The notes: generated by a model from the sequence alone, not told the origin. DNA of 64,000 bases from Streptomyces paludis (GCF_003344965.1 NZ_CP031194.1:1302001-1366000), one strand, 5' to 3'; positions 28,973-40,293 are shown, numbered from the stretch's first letter. Made by a program: numbers and translations.

Positions 28973-29003
28973 GGCCCCGGAGGCGTAGCCTGCCTCCGGG
29001 GCC
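28973..29003. terminator. bidirectional 12-bp terminator hairpin
   Basis: GGCCCCGGAGGC (28973-28984) pairs perfectly with GCCTCCGGGGCC (28992-29003) around a 7-nt loop. It can end the aminotransferase message from the left and the structured RNA at 29041-29145 from the right. Confidence 0.75.
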
Positions 29004-29040
29004 TGAAATGCCACCCATATCGCACGCCGGAGCGTTTAAG

Positions 29041-29145
29041 AGCCCGGGGCAGTCATGAAGTCGCCGCGTCCTGCCTTTGGACCACCGCGCATCGAGCTGC
29101 GCGGGCCGGACTTGAACCGGCATTTCGACGTCCGAGGCCCGAGCC
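29041..29145 (-). ncRNA. structured RNA with a circularly permuted tRNA-like module (YrlA-type Y RNA)
   Basis: Reading the minus strand from 29145: outer helix strand GGCTCGGGC (29145-29137); GTCGAA (29129-29124); T-stem GCCGG, canonical T-loop TTCAAGT, CCGGC (29121-29105); acceptor 3' strand CCGCGCA (29104-29098); 6-nt loop GCTCGA; acceptor 5' strand TGCGCGG (29091-29085); TG (tRNA positions 8-9); D-arm GTCC-AAAGGCA-GGAC (29082-29068, with the GG of the D-loop); TTCATGAC (29059-29052), which pairs with GTCGAA leaving AT bulged; then GCCCCGGGCT (29050-29041), closing the outer helix (9 bp, one bulge, two wobbles). A normal tRNA order is impossible, because the 3' half precedes the 5' half. 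The layout matches bacterial Y RNAs (YrlA), which bind Ro/Rsr through a bulged outer stem and mimic tRNA. GTCGAA resembles the recalled Ro-binding motif GNCGAA. No rsr gene is in the window. Ends are approximate. Confidence 0.68.
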
Positions 29146-29203
29146 CGTTGGATCCGGCGATCGGCGGCGGATACTGAGTCTGGAGCAATAGTCTGAGATT
29201 GAA

Positions 29204-29229
29204 CGCGGTCGCCTCACGGACGGACCGCG
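29204..29229 (-). terminator. small hairpin after the conserved unknown gene
   Basis: CGCGGTC and GACCGCG form a perfect 7-bp stem with a 12-nt loop, 85-110 nt past the stop of the gene at 29314-30045 and just before the structured RNA. It could end that gene's message, leaving the RNA to its own promoter in the AT-richer stretch 29170-29203, where I see no convincing -35/-10 pair. Confidence 0.4.
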
Positions 29230-29313
29230 CCTTCACGACAAGCTTCAGTTTCAGCCTGCGCTCCTCGCGCACCCCGGCTCACCCGAGAGCGGGCGGCCGG
29301 GGAATCACTGAGG

Positions 29314-30045
29314 CTACCCGAACAGGTAGCCGAACACCGCGTCCCCGACCCGCTGGTCGGTGACCTCGGCGCCATTGGCCTCCTCGCGCGCGAACTTCAC
29401 GGCCTGCTGGAGCCGCTCGACGCGGTCCAGCAGCTCGTTGACCCGGCGGGCGGGCAGGGACCCGCTGAATTTCACCGTGGTCCAGTAGCCGACGGGGATG
29501 TCCTCGTAGTACACCTCGACCTGCGCCGGGTGCTTGTCGGTGGCCTCCGCCTTCACATGGTTGCGGGGGACCTTCTTCGTCCGGAGGGTCCGTACCGCCT
29601 CCGTCTTCCACGCGTCCGTCGACGGATCCTGGCTCCAGGACTCCGACGCGTCCAGCACCGGGAGCTTGCGGACGAAGGCGTTCAGCTCCGTCAGCTGCTT
29701 CTCCAGGAAGAGCAGATACGCCACCGGCACCTCGGCCAGCAGCACCCGGCCGTCGACGGTGACATCCGCGCGGGCCGAGCAGTTCGCCCAGTCCTTGGTG
29801 GCGGTCACATCGAACAGTCTGGTCAGGGTCCTGGCGGTCTCCTTCAGGACATCCTCGGCCTGGACCTGGACCCGGGTGGACTCGGGAGGAAGCTGCTCGC
29901 CCTCCTCGTCCTTGGCCTGATACGTACGGGAGATTCCGGCCAGCAGCGCGGGCTTCTGAAGGCCGTGCTGAACCGCCGTCAGGTCCTGGTGCGCCTTGGA
30001 CTTGACGCCCTTCTCGACTGCGATGATCTGATTGAGCTTCGCCAT
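29314..30045 (-). CDS. conserved protein of unknown function next to the Y-RNA-like gene
   Basis: 243 residues, soluble, without signal peptide or membrane helix. I do not recognise a named domain with certainty. Visible features are MAKLNQIIAVEKGVKSKAH at the start, a helical charged central part (LLAEVPVAYLLFLEKQLTEL), VEVYYEDIPVGYWTTVKFSG, and a C-terminal helix (RVNELLDRVERLQQAVKFAREEAN) with coiled-coil character, ending VGDAVFGYLFG. The ATG follows AAGG. Codon use is like its neighbours, so it is probably a normal chromosomal gene. It lies directly upstream of, and in the same direction as, the structured RNA (169 nt from the stop to the first paired base), making an RNA-linked role possible but unproven. 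Confidence 0.75.
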   Translation of the reverse strand: MAKLNQIIAVEKGVKSKAHQDLTAVQHGLQKPALLAGISRTYQAKDEEGEQLPPESTRVQVQAEDVLKETARTLTRLFDVTATKDWANCSARADVTVDGRVLLAEVPVAYLLFLEKQLTELNAFVRKLPVLDASESWSQDPSTDAWKTEAVRTLRTKKVPRNHVKAEATDKHPAQVEVYYEDIPVGYWTTVKFSGSLPARRVNELLDRVERLQQAVKFAREEANGAEVTDQRVGDAVFGYLFG

Positions 30046-30148
30046 ATGTGGACCTTAACAAGGTCACGCACCGGCCATCGAACGATTATCCGGCTAACAG
30101 ACCATCTGGCCGGATCGCTCGCCCCAACCGCCCTACCGGAAACGGCGG

Positions 30149-30186
30149 TTGACGCGATCGCGCCCTTGCGATTGGTATGGACCTGC
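30149..30186 (+). promoter_or_regulatory. protease promoter with a DasR-like site
   Basis: TTGACG (30149-30154), 18 nt, then TGGTAT (30173-30178) is a possible promoter about 110 nt before the protease start. Overlapping its -10 box, 30171-30186 reads ATTGGTATGGACCTGC, matching 11 of 16 positions of the DasR consensus ACTGGTCTAGACCAGT. Both are weak, by-eye calls. Confidence 0.35.
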
Positions 30187-30289
30187 CAATGTTCCTTCGC
30201 TACGCTCCCGCCTGAAAGTGCCCAACGGCGCTCTCCGGTACGTGCTGTTCCACCCCCACCTCGTCTGGAACACAAGAAGGGCCCACCCG

Positions 30290-31459
30290 ATGAAACGCAC
30301 GACTGTCATACGCACCGGCCTGTCCGCGCTCCTCCTCGTCGGCACCTGGGCGACCGCCGGGCTCGCCCCCGCCGTCGCGGCCCCCGCCTCCCCCGCCACC
30401 TCACCCGCCGCCGAGGCACCCGCCTCCGCCGGGCTGCTGACCGCCATGCAGAAGGACCTGGGGCTCACCGCCGACCAGGCCAGAGCCCGGATTGCCGCGA
30501 CCAAGACCGCGACCGCCGTCGAGAAGCGGGCCGTACGCGCGGCGGGCTCGTCGTACGGCGGTTCCTGGTACGACTCGGAGAGCGACACCCTGACCGTCGC
30601 GGTCACCGGCGAGCGGACGGCCGCCGCCGTCCGCGCGACCGGCGCGACCGTGCGGTTCGTCGAGCACAGCGCGAAGCAGCTCGACGCCGTCAAGAAGAAG
30701 ATCGACACCCTCGCCACCGCCGTGCCCGACGGCGTCAGCAGCTGGGGCGTCGACCAGGAGACCAACAAGGTCGTGGTGACCGTCGTCGCCGACCAGCGTG
30801 ACGACAACGATGTCCGCGCCTTCCTCGCCCGCGCCCGGCAGGCCGGTCCCGTCACCGTCGAGGAGACCGCCGAGGCCGTCACCACCACCGCCGCGGGCAC
30901 CGTCGGCGGCGACCCGTACTACACCGGCAACGTCCGCTGTTCCATCGGCTTCTCCGTCCGCGGCGGCTTTGTCACCGCCGGCCACTGCGGCTCGGTCGGC
31001 GCCCAGGTCAGGGGCTGGGACAACACGTACATCGGCAACTTCCAGGGCTCGACCTTCCCCGGCAACGACTACGCCTGGGTGAACGTCGGCAGCGGCTGGT
31101 GGACCGTCCCGGTCGTCCTCGGCTGGGGCACCGTCTCCGACGCGCTCGTCCGCGGCTCCAACGAGGCCCCGGTCGGCGCGTACATCTGCCGCTCCGGCTC
31201 CACGACCAAATGGCGCTGCGGCACGCTCCAGGGCAAGAACATCACGGTCAACTACGGCAGCGGCCGGCTCGTCTACAGCCTGACCCAGACCAGCGCCTGC
31301 GCGGAGGGCGGCGACTCCGGCGGCTCGTTCATCACCGGTGACCAGGCGCAGGGCGTCACCTCCGGCGCCAGCGGAAACTGCAGCAGCGGCGGCAACTCCT
31401 TCTACCAGCCGATCAACCCGATCCTCAGCCGCTACGGCCTGACCCTGCATACCGCCTGA
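30290..31459 (+). CDS. secreted serine endopeptidase, streptogrisin/alpha-lytic type (S1E)
   Basis: 389-residue preproprotein of an extracellular chymotrypsin-like protease. Signal peptide about 1-30 (basic MKRTTVIRTG, then hydrophobic, cleavage after AVA). Propeptide about 31-206, which assists folding (GLLTAMQKDLGLTADQA, ADQRDDNDVRAFLARA). The mature protease begins about residue 205 (VGGDPYYTGN...). The catalytic triad is H232 (TAGHC), D260 (GNDYAW) and S343 (EGGDSGGS), and cysteine pairs form the usual disulfides. It ends with the protease domain, with no chitin-binding tail. ATG 30290 follows AAGAAGG. Confidence 0.93.
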   Translation: MKRTTVIRTGLSALLLVGTWATAGLAPAVAAPASPATSPAAEAPASAGLLTAMQKDLGLTADQARARIAATKTATAVEKRAVRAAGSSYGGSWYDSESDTLTVAVTGERTAAAVRATGATVRFVEHSAKQLDAVKKKIDTLATAVPDGVSSWGVDQETNKVVVTVVADQRDDNDVRAFLARARQAGPVTVEETAEAVTTTAAGTVGGDPYYTGNVRCSIGFSVRGGFVTAGHCGSVGAQVRGWDNTYIGNFQGSTFPGNDYAWVNVGSGWWTVPVVLGWGTVSDALVRGSNEAPVGAYICRSGSTTKWRCGTLQGKNITVNYGSGRLVYSLTQTSACAEGGDSGGSFITGDQAQGVTSGASGNCSSGGNSFYQPINPILSRYGLTLHTA

Positions 31460-31532
31460 CCTCGCACACTGTCGTCCGGTGCCATCCGGTGCCGTCCGGC
31501 TGACATCCAGCTGACATCCGGCGCCGGGGCGC

Positions 31533-31560
31533 GGGCCGGGGGTACCGCCACCCCCGGCCC
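31533..31560 (+). terminator. protease gene terminator
   Basis: GGGCCGGGGGT (31533-31543) and ACCCCCGGCCC (31550-31560) form a perfect 11-bp hairpin with a 6-nt loop, about 75 nt after the protease stop. Confidence 0.65.
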
Positions 31561-31624
31561 GGGCCCCGGCCGTGTCGTGTGCCGGGCCGGGCCGGGTTTC
31601 GCCCGTACGCGTACGATCTCCAGC

Positions 31625-33496
31625 ATGTCGCCGGAGCCACCGTACGGGCCCTCAGCCGCATGGGCAGTTGGGGAACACCGCGCGGCCGGCGCGGCCACCG
31701 GGCAGCGCACCGTGCTGTACGCCGTACGGTCGGCCACCGCGCTCAACCGGCTGCTCGACGCGCTGCCCGTGTTCGCCGGGGACCACCGCGTACGGCCCCG
31801 GTTCACCCTGGTGCCCGGATCGGACTTCGGTACGGACGCGCTCGCCGCGCTCGACGGGGCCGGGGCCAGGACCGTTCCCTGGGAGCGGGCCGTACGGGGC
31901 GGGCACGATCTGGTGGTGGCGGCGAGCCCCAACGGGCCGCTGGACGAACTGCCCGGGCCGCTGGTGCTGCTGCCGCACGGGGCGGGATTCAACAAGCGGC
32001 TGCCGTACACCTCCGAGGGCGACTCCGCGTCCGGGCTCCATCCGCGCCAGCTCCTGCGCGACGGGGCTCCGCTGGCAGCGCTGCACGCCCTCGCGCACCC
32101 CGACCAGCTGGCCGCGCTCGCCAGGGAGTCGCCCGCCGTGGCGGAGCGCGCGGTGGTCGTGGGGGATCCGACGCTGGACCGGATCCTGGCGTCCGGGCCG
32201 CGCCGGGAGCGCTACCGCGACGCGCTGGGGACCGGGGGCCGGCGGCTGGTGGCCGTGGTCTCCACCTGGGGGCCCGAGTCGCTGCTGGCGCGCCGGCCCC
32301 GGCTGCCCCGGCGGCTGACCGCCGAACTGCCGTACGACGCCTATCAGGTGGCGCTGGTAGCCCACCCCAATGTCCACAGCGACCTCGGCGAGTTCGCGCT
32401 GCGGCAGTGGCTCGCGCCCGCGCCGGACGCCGGACTGCTGGTGGCGCGGCCGTACGAGGAGTGGGCCGCGATCCTCGTCGCCGCCGACTGTGTGCTGACC
32501 GACCACGGCTCCACCGCGCTCTACGCGGCGGCCCAGGACCGGCCGGTGATCGGCTGCTACGACGGCGGTACGGAGCTGATTCCCGCCAGCCCCATGGCCG
32601 GTCTCCTCTCCCACGCGCCCCGCTGGTCGGACGACGCGCCGGCCGAGGACCAGCTCGACGCCGCCGTCGCCGCGTACCGGCCGGGGGACTCCCTCGCGCT
32701 CGCGGCGGGCGCCTTCGCCGAGCAGGGGCGTTCGCTGGAGCGGCTGCGGGACCGCTGTTACGCGCTGCTCGGGCTCGATCCGTACCCCGGGGCGCCCGCC
32801 GTCAGGCCGCTGCCCGTACCCCGGACCGCCGCGCGGCGGCCGACGGCACTCGGCGCGCGGGTCCGTACCACCGGGAACACGGTCGCGGTGGCGCGCCATC
32901 CGCTGGACGGCGGTCCGCACGCCGGCCATGTGATGGCGGAGGACGGCTTCTCGACGCTGAACGAGATGCGGAGCGCCGGGATCGTCGTCCGGCGCGCGCG
33001 GTCGGTCGCGCCCGCGTACACACCGGTGCCCGCGCCCTCAGCGGGGTCCGCGGCGGCGTCCGGCGTGGGCTGGACCGTGGCTGCCTGGACAGCCCGGGTC
33101 CTGGCGGAGCTGCCCGGCTGCCGGACCGCCGCCGCCGTGCTCGCGCACGATCACTGCGTGCTGCGCCGGCGCGGGGCGCCGGGCACCGACGGGCCGGGCC
33201 GCCTTCTCTCCATACGGATCGCCGCCGCCGCGCCGGTACGGGGCGAGCCGCTGGTACGGGCCGATCCCGCCGCCGTGCTCTGCGGTGTCCACGACTGGCT
33301 GGAGGCGAACCCGGGCGGCCCCGCCGGTGCGGACGGCACCGGTCCGGCGCTGCCCGTGACGCTCGACTGCGCGGTGGGCGGCCGACGGGTGAGGGTCGTC
33401 CTGGCGAGCGCCGCGGAAGGAAACATGGCGGAAGGCGGTATGGCTGGAGGCGGCATGGCGGAAGGCCGCCTGGCCGAAGGCGACGCGGAACTCTGA
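31625..33496 (+). CDS. GT-B-fold protein resembling CDP-glycerol glycerophosphotransferases, function unknown
   Basis: 623-residue cytoplasmic protein. The first about 390 residues look like a two-lobed GT-B fold: VLYAVRSATALNRLLDALPVF, LLPHGAGFNKRLPYTSEGDS and, in the second lobe, ADCVLTDHGSTALYAAAQDRP, similar to the CDP-glycerol glycerophosphotransferase (TagB/TagF) and epimerase families. The rest is streptomycete-specific and ends in a Met/Ala/Glu/Gly repeat (MAEGGMAGGGMAEGRLAEG). Homologues are, to my memory, often labelled translation initiation factor 2, which nothing in the sequence supports. ATG 31625 has no strong ribosome site. It converges with the STAND gene at 33523 with only 26 nt between stops. 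Confidence 0.6.
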   Translation: MSPEPPYGPSAAWAVGEHRAAGAATGQRTVLYAVRSATALNRLLDALPVFAGDHRVRPRFTLVPGSDFGTDALAALDGAGARTVPWERAVRGGHDLVVAASPNGPLDELPGPLVLLPHGAGFNKRLPYTSEGDSASGLHPRQLLRDGAPLAALHALAHPDQLAALARESPAVAERAVVVGDPTLDRILASGPRRERYRDALGTGGRRLVAVVSTWGPESLLARRPRLPRRLTAELPYDAYQVALVAHPNVHSDLGEFALRQWLAPAPDAGLLVARPYEEWAAILVAADCVLTDHGSTALYAAAQDRPVIGCYDGGTELIPASPMAGLLSHAPRWSDDAPAEDQLDAAVAAYRPGDSLALAAGAFAEQGRSLERLRDRCYALLGLDPYPGAPAVRPLPVPRTAARRPTALGARVRTTGNTVAVARHPLDGGPHAGHVMAEDGFSTLNEMRSAGIVVRRARSVAPAYTPVPAPSAGSAAASGVGWTVAAWTARVLAELPGCRTAAAVLAHDHCVLRRRGAPGTDGPGRLLSIRIAAAAPVRGEPLVRADPAAVLCGVHDWLEANPGGPAGADGTGPALPVTLDCAVGGRRVRVVLASAAEGNMAEGGMAGGGMAEGRLAEGDAEL

Positions 33497-33522
33497 CCGC
33501 CCGCCAGGACCGGACCGCGTCC

Positions 33523-35985
33523 TCAGCTGCTCTCCGGCGCGGCGCCCGCCCCTTCCCGCAGTTCGCGCGCCCGCGCGCGATGCCGCTCCGCCGCGAGCGC
33601 GTCGCCGTTCGCCCCGGCCAGCTCGGCGAGTTCCCCGTGGAGCCGTGCCTCGTCGTAACCGGCGCCCCGGCGCCCCTCCACCTCGGCCGCCTCCGTCAGC
33701 GCGGTCACGGCCCGGCCGGTGCGGCCCAGCGCCCGGTGGACGCGGCCGAGTTCGGCCAGACAGCGGGCGGTCATCCGTAGGTGGTGGCTCGCGCGCGCCA
33801 GGGCCAGCGCGGTGTCCAGCTCGTCCTCCGCCTCGGCGGGCCGGCCGGCGGAGCGCAGCGCCCGGCCGAGCAGAAAGCCCTGGAGCAGCACACCGTAGGT
33901 GTTCGGGACGGGCAGCGCGCCATGGATGTCGCGGGACTGCCGGAAGTACGTGACGGCCCGGTCGGGCTCGCCGCGCCAGGCGAGGAACTTGCCCCGGAAC
34001 TCCAGCGCCGAGGCGTGCAGCCGGGTCCCGGGGACGGCCGACGCGGCGGCGCGCACCGCCCGTTCCGTCTCGGAGTCCGCCTCCGGCGCCCTGCCCGCCC
34101 GCCAGAGCGCCTGCGCGAGCTGGCAGCGCAGCCGGATCAGCGCGTCGGGGCGCTCCGCGCGCTCGGCGGCGTCCCGGCCGGGGGTGAACGCCCGGATCGC
34201 GTCGTCGTGATTGCCGTGGTCCTCGTAGTGCTTCCACAGCGGTTCGCACAGGGCCCAGGCGTGGGTGTCCTCGCCGAGGTCGGCCGCGATCCGCACCCAG
34301 GCGTAGAGCGCCTTGCGTTCCGTGTCGAGCCAGGCCCGCGCGCCCGCCTCGTCGGCGAAGGCGAGATCGGGCGCGTACGGCAGCTCGGGGACGGGGTCGG
34401 CCAGGCGCAGCCGGTCCGTCTGTACGGCGCGGTCGGCCCGCTCGGCCTGCCGCCGGTACCAGACGAGGAGCCGGCGCAGCGCCTCTTCGGTCTCGGCCCC
34501 GTCGCCGTGCCGGTCGGCGCAGCGCACGGCGTGGGAGCGCAGCAGTCCGTGCAGCCGGAACCGGGTGCGTCCGCGCAGCACCGGCGCCGCTGGTGATACG
34601 GCCAGCAGCCCGGCCCCGAGGAGCGCCTCGACCGCGTCCTCCGCTTCGTACCGCCCGGTCCCGAGGAGGGCGGCGGCGGCCTCGACCGTGATGTCGTAGC
34701 CGGGGTGGCCCGGCAGCAGCCGGTAGAGGCGGGCGGCGGGCGCGGGCAGCTCTCCGTAACTCGCGTTCCAGACGGCTTCCACCACGGGCAGGCCCCTCTC
34801 GTGGAGCTGGGCGGTGAGATCCGCGACGAGCCGTTCGATACCGCGGTGCCGGTGGAGGTGGAGCAGGGTGCCCGCGGCGCGCAGGGCGGCGGGAAATCCC
34901 TCGCAGAGCCGGGCGAGGGCGTCCACGGTCTCGGGCGACTCGCGCGGCTGCCCGTCGGCCGGGTCGGTCGGGGTGGCCGCGTCCGATGCGCCGGTCGCGC
35001 CGGTCACGATCTTCCGGAGCATCGCGGCGCTGTGTGCCGGGGACAGCGGTCCGAGGGCGAGGCCGATCGCGCCCCGGGCCTCCAGCAGGGGCAGCCGCCG
35101 CTGTCCGGTGACGAGGACGAGCGCGTCGGCGGAGGCGGGCAGCAGGGTGGTGATCTCGTCGGCGGACCATACGTTGTCGAGGACGAGCGCCATGCGCGCG
35201 CCGCGTGTCTTCTCCCCGTACAGCTCGACCAGCGCGGGGTACTCCGCCCGCAGCCAGTCCTCGGCCACGCCCAGCCGGCGGAGCTGGTGGCGCAGGACGG
35301 CCTCGACGTCGATGGAGCGGTCGGTGCGCCACTGGTCCAGATCGACGTAGAAGGTCCCGGCCGGGAACCTCGGGGCGAGTTCCCAGGCGAAGCGGACGGC
35401 CAGCGCGGTCTTGCCGATACCGGCCACCCCGCTCAGCACCACGGTCAGCGGGCTGACGAGCGGGGCTTCGCCGCGTTCGTCGACGGCCCGCAGCAGCTGG
35501 GTCCGCTGCTCGTCCCTGTTCACGAACGGCGGCACCTCCGCCGGAAGCCGGTGGGCCGCGGCGGTCGTGAGGGGCGGTTCCGCGGTGGCCGTGTGGAAGT
35601 GAAGATGCTGGTTCAGGGTGCCGATCTCCCCCGCCTGGATCGCGGACCGCGCGCTGACATCGCCGTTGAACGTCACCGATCCCGGTGCCAGTTCCTCCAG
35701 CAGGGCGCGGAGTTCGGGCTCGGCGGCCGGATCCGTCAGTACGTCGCGGAGCAGCCGGTCGCTCCATTCGGCGATCAGCCGGTCGGCGGTCGCGTCGTCG
35801 TTGCGCCGGCGGGCCTCGGCGAGCGCGGCCCGGGCGGACTCCAGCTCGGACGCCACGGAGTCCGGGGCCCCGGAGCGCCGCCGCCGGAAGAGCCGCACGA
35901 CCCCGTCGCGGGCGCGTGTCCAGCCGTCCGTCGCGACCTGCTGGAGCACCGCCGTCATCACCGCAATGGCCAACTCGGCTCCCAC
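33523..35985 (-). CDS. STAND/NB-ARC NTPase with TPR repeats
   Basis: 820-residue signal-transduction ATPase of the NB-ARC class. An N-terminal helical region (about 1-130) includes VTFNGDVSARSAIQAGEIG and NQHLHFH, a short block common before such NTPases. It is followed by the NTPase with Walker A GVAGIGKTAL (186-195), Walker B MALVLDNVW and the winged-helix part RLYRLLPGHPGYDITVEAAA. The C-terminal third is made of TPR-like helical pairs (GKFLAWRGEPDRAVTYFRQS, AELGRVHRALGRTGRAVTALTEAAEV). These proteins oligomerise on ligand binding and act as regulators or immune switches. GTG 35985 follows GAAGGGGG. No effector domain is fused, so the output is unknown. Confidence 0.85.
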   Translation of the reverse strand: MGAELAIAVMTAVLQQVATDGWTRARDGVVRLFRRRRSGAPDSVASELESARAALAEARRRNDDATADRLIAEWSDRLLRDVLTDPAAEPELRALLEELAPGSVTFNGDVSARSAIQAGEIGTLNQHLHFHTATAEPPLTTAAAHRLPAEVPPFVNRDEQRTQLLRAVDERGEAPLVSPLTVVLSGVAGIGKTALAVRFAWELAPRFPAGTFYVDLDQWRTDRSIDVEAVLRHQLRRLGVAEDWLRAEYPALVELYGEKTRGARMALVLDNVWSADEITTLLPASADALVLVTGQRRLPLLEARGAIGLALGPLSPAHSAAMLRKIVTGATGASDAATPTDPADGQPRESPETVDALARLCEGFPAALRAAGTLLHLHRHRGIERLVADLTAQLHERGLPVVEAVWNASYGELPAPAARLYRLLPGHPGYDITVEAAAALLGTGRYEAEDAVEALLGAGLLAVSPAAPVLRGRTRFRLHGLLRSHAVRCADRHGDGAETEEALRRLLVWYRRQAERADRAVQTDRLRLADPVPELPYAPDLAFADEAGARAWLDTERKALYAWVRIAADLGEDTHAWALCEPLWKHYEDHGNHDDAIRAFTPGRDAAERAERPDALIRLRCQLAQALWRAGRAPEADSETERAVRAAASAVPGTRLHASALEFRGKFLAWRGEPDRAVTYFRQSRDIHGALPVPNTYGVLLQGFLLGRALRSAGRPAEAEDELDTALALARASHHLRMTARCLAELGRVHRALGRTGRAVTALTEAAEVEGRRGAGYDEARLHGELAELAGANGDALAAERHRARARELREGAGAAPESS

Positions 35986-36032
35986 CGGGCCCCCTTCGAC
36001 CGTTGAACCGTACGGACAACCGACCTTACCGG

Positions 36033-37303
36033 TCACCTCCCCAGCAGGGCGGCGAGTGCGCCGACCGGGTCGGTGTCGGGGGTGCCACGCGGCCACCAGT
36101 CCTCGCGGCCGCGGTCCGACTCGTATCCGTACCAGAGCGTGTCGCGGCCGAACCGGAGCTGGAGGGAGCCGGTGGAGAGTCTGTTCCGCCAGGGGCGGAA
36201 GTGCGGGAAGTCCGCGGCGACGAGCGCCGGCCGGGCCCGGTCGAAGGGTCCGGCGGGCGGGTCCCAGGGCTCTTCGAGCGCGGCGAGCCCGGCCGGTCCG
36301 CCCTGGCGCCAGGCCGCCACGGCGCGGGCCAGGTCGGTCGGGGTGCGGTCGAGCGCGGCGGCCAGGTCCCGGTAGAGCGCTCGGGTGGAGGCGGTCAGCC
36401 CGGATCCGGGGTGGGCGGCGGCCAGCCGCACGGCGTCCTGCCAGGGGGTGAGGGCGCCGACGGGGTCGAGTCCGGTGGTGAGGAAGGTGTGCGCGCGGGC
36501 CGCCGCCTCACTGGCGAGGAGATCGAGCGCGAGCGGGTCCGGCGCGCCGCTGACCTGCGGATAGGAGGGCGGACGGCCGGGCTGCGCGGGGACGGGGAAC
36601 GGTGGCGGAAGCGCCGGTCTGGTGCGCGGCGCGAGAGCCTGGGCGGCCGCGACCGTGGGCATCGGCGGCGGGGTCGCGGCCCGCTCGGTGGCCGCGCGGG
36701 TGAGGCTGCGCCGGGTGAGATCGGCGAGGACCTCCTGCTCACCGCGGCCCCGCATCAGGAAGAGGACGAACGGGTCCTCGTCCAGGAGTCTGGCCGTCTG
36801 GTAGCAGAGCGCGGCGGCGTGTTTGCACGGGTAGCCGTCGTCGGGGCAGGAGCAGTCCGGGGTGAGGTCACCGGCGGTGGGCAGCAGGTCGGCGGAGGCG
36901 GCGAGGGTGTGCGGCATGTCCTTGTCGAGGAGGGCGGCGATGTGGTCGGGGCGGGCCGCCGCCGCGTCGAGCAGATCCTCCCAGCCCTCGTCGTCGAGGG
37001 TGCGCAGCCGGATCTCCGTACGGTACGGGCGGGGCCGGGAGCCGTGGACATACGCCGTGACACGGCCGGGGGTGACCGTGATCGCGTCGACATGGCCGCT
37101 CCCCGCGTACTTCCGGCCGCGCTGGAGCCGGGCGGTGTCGAGGGCGGTCTCCTCCATGGACTCCACCCAGGCGTTGCCCCACCAGGTGGCGGCGAAGTCG
37201 CCCTGTGTGCCGGGGCGCGGGGGCAGCGCGGGGAACGTACGGCGGCGGTCGTCGTGCCGGGGGACCCGGGCGGTGCGGGAGCCGCGGAGGGCGCGCGGTG
37301 CTG

Positions 37304-37307
<4 letters not shown>
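36033..37307 (-). CDS. SWIM zinc-finger protein
   Basis: 424-residue protein with a SWIM zinc finger, CSCPDDGYPCKH (C152, C154, C161, H163), preceded by the conserved TWWGNAWVESMEETALDTARLQRGRKYA and VTAYVHGSRPRPY block. SWIM fingers bind DNA or proteins and commonly accompany SNF2-family helicases. Its ATG overlaps the stop of the SNF2 gene (ATGA), so the two proteins are made together. The middle is Pro/Ala-rich and variable. Confidence 0.9.
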
Positions 37308-40228
<2,921 letters not shown>

Positions 40229-40271
40229 CCCCTCCCACCTGGGATCGCCGCTGGATCCGACTACCTCTGCG

Positions 40272-40293
40272 AGTCTAGGCGGGGGGTCTGACA
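40272..40293 (-). promoter_or_regulatory. degenerate RecA-NDp-like promoter of the SNF2-SWIM operon
   Basis: TGTCAGAC (40293-40286), an 8-nt spacer, TAGACT (40277-40272). The -35-type box differs from TGTCAGTG at two positions. Here the start codon is 43-52 nt away and has a ribosome site, unlike the leaderless copies at uvrC, uvrB, ogt and polA. Confidence 0.45.

Noticed and set aside
29041..29165. Ordinary tRNA gene
   Set aside because: The T-arm and acceptor 3' strand come before the acceptor 5' strand and D-arm, and no anticodon stem with a 7-nt loop forms between the D- and T-arms, so a conventional tRNA cannot be drawn.
33038..36019. 993-codon minus-strand frame over the STAND gene
   Set aside because: It overlaps the STAND ATPase in another frame on the same strand. 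Only the STAND frame shows Walker motifs and TPR repeats.
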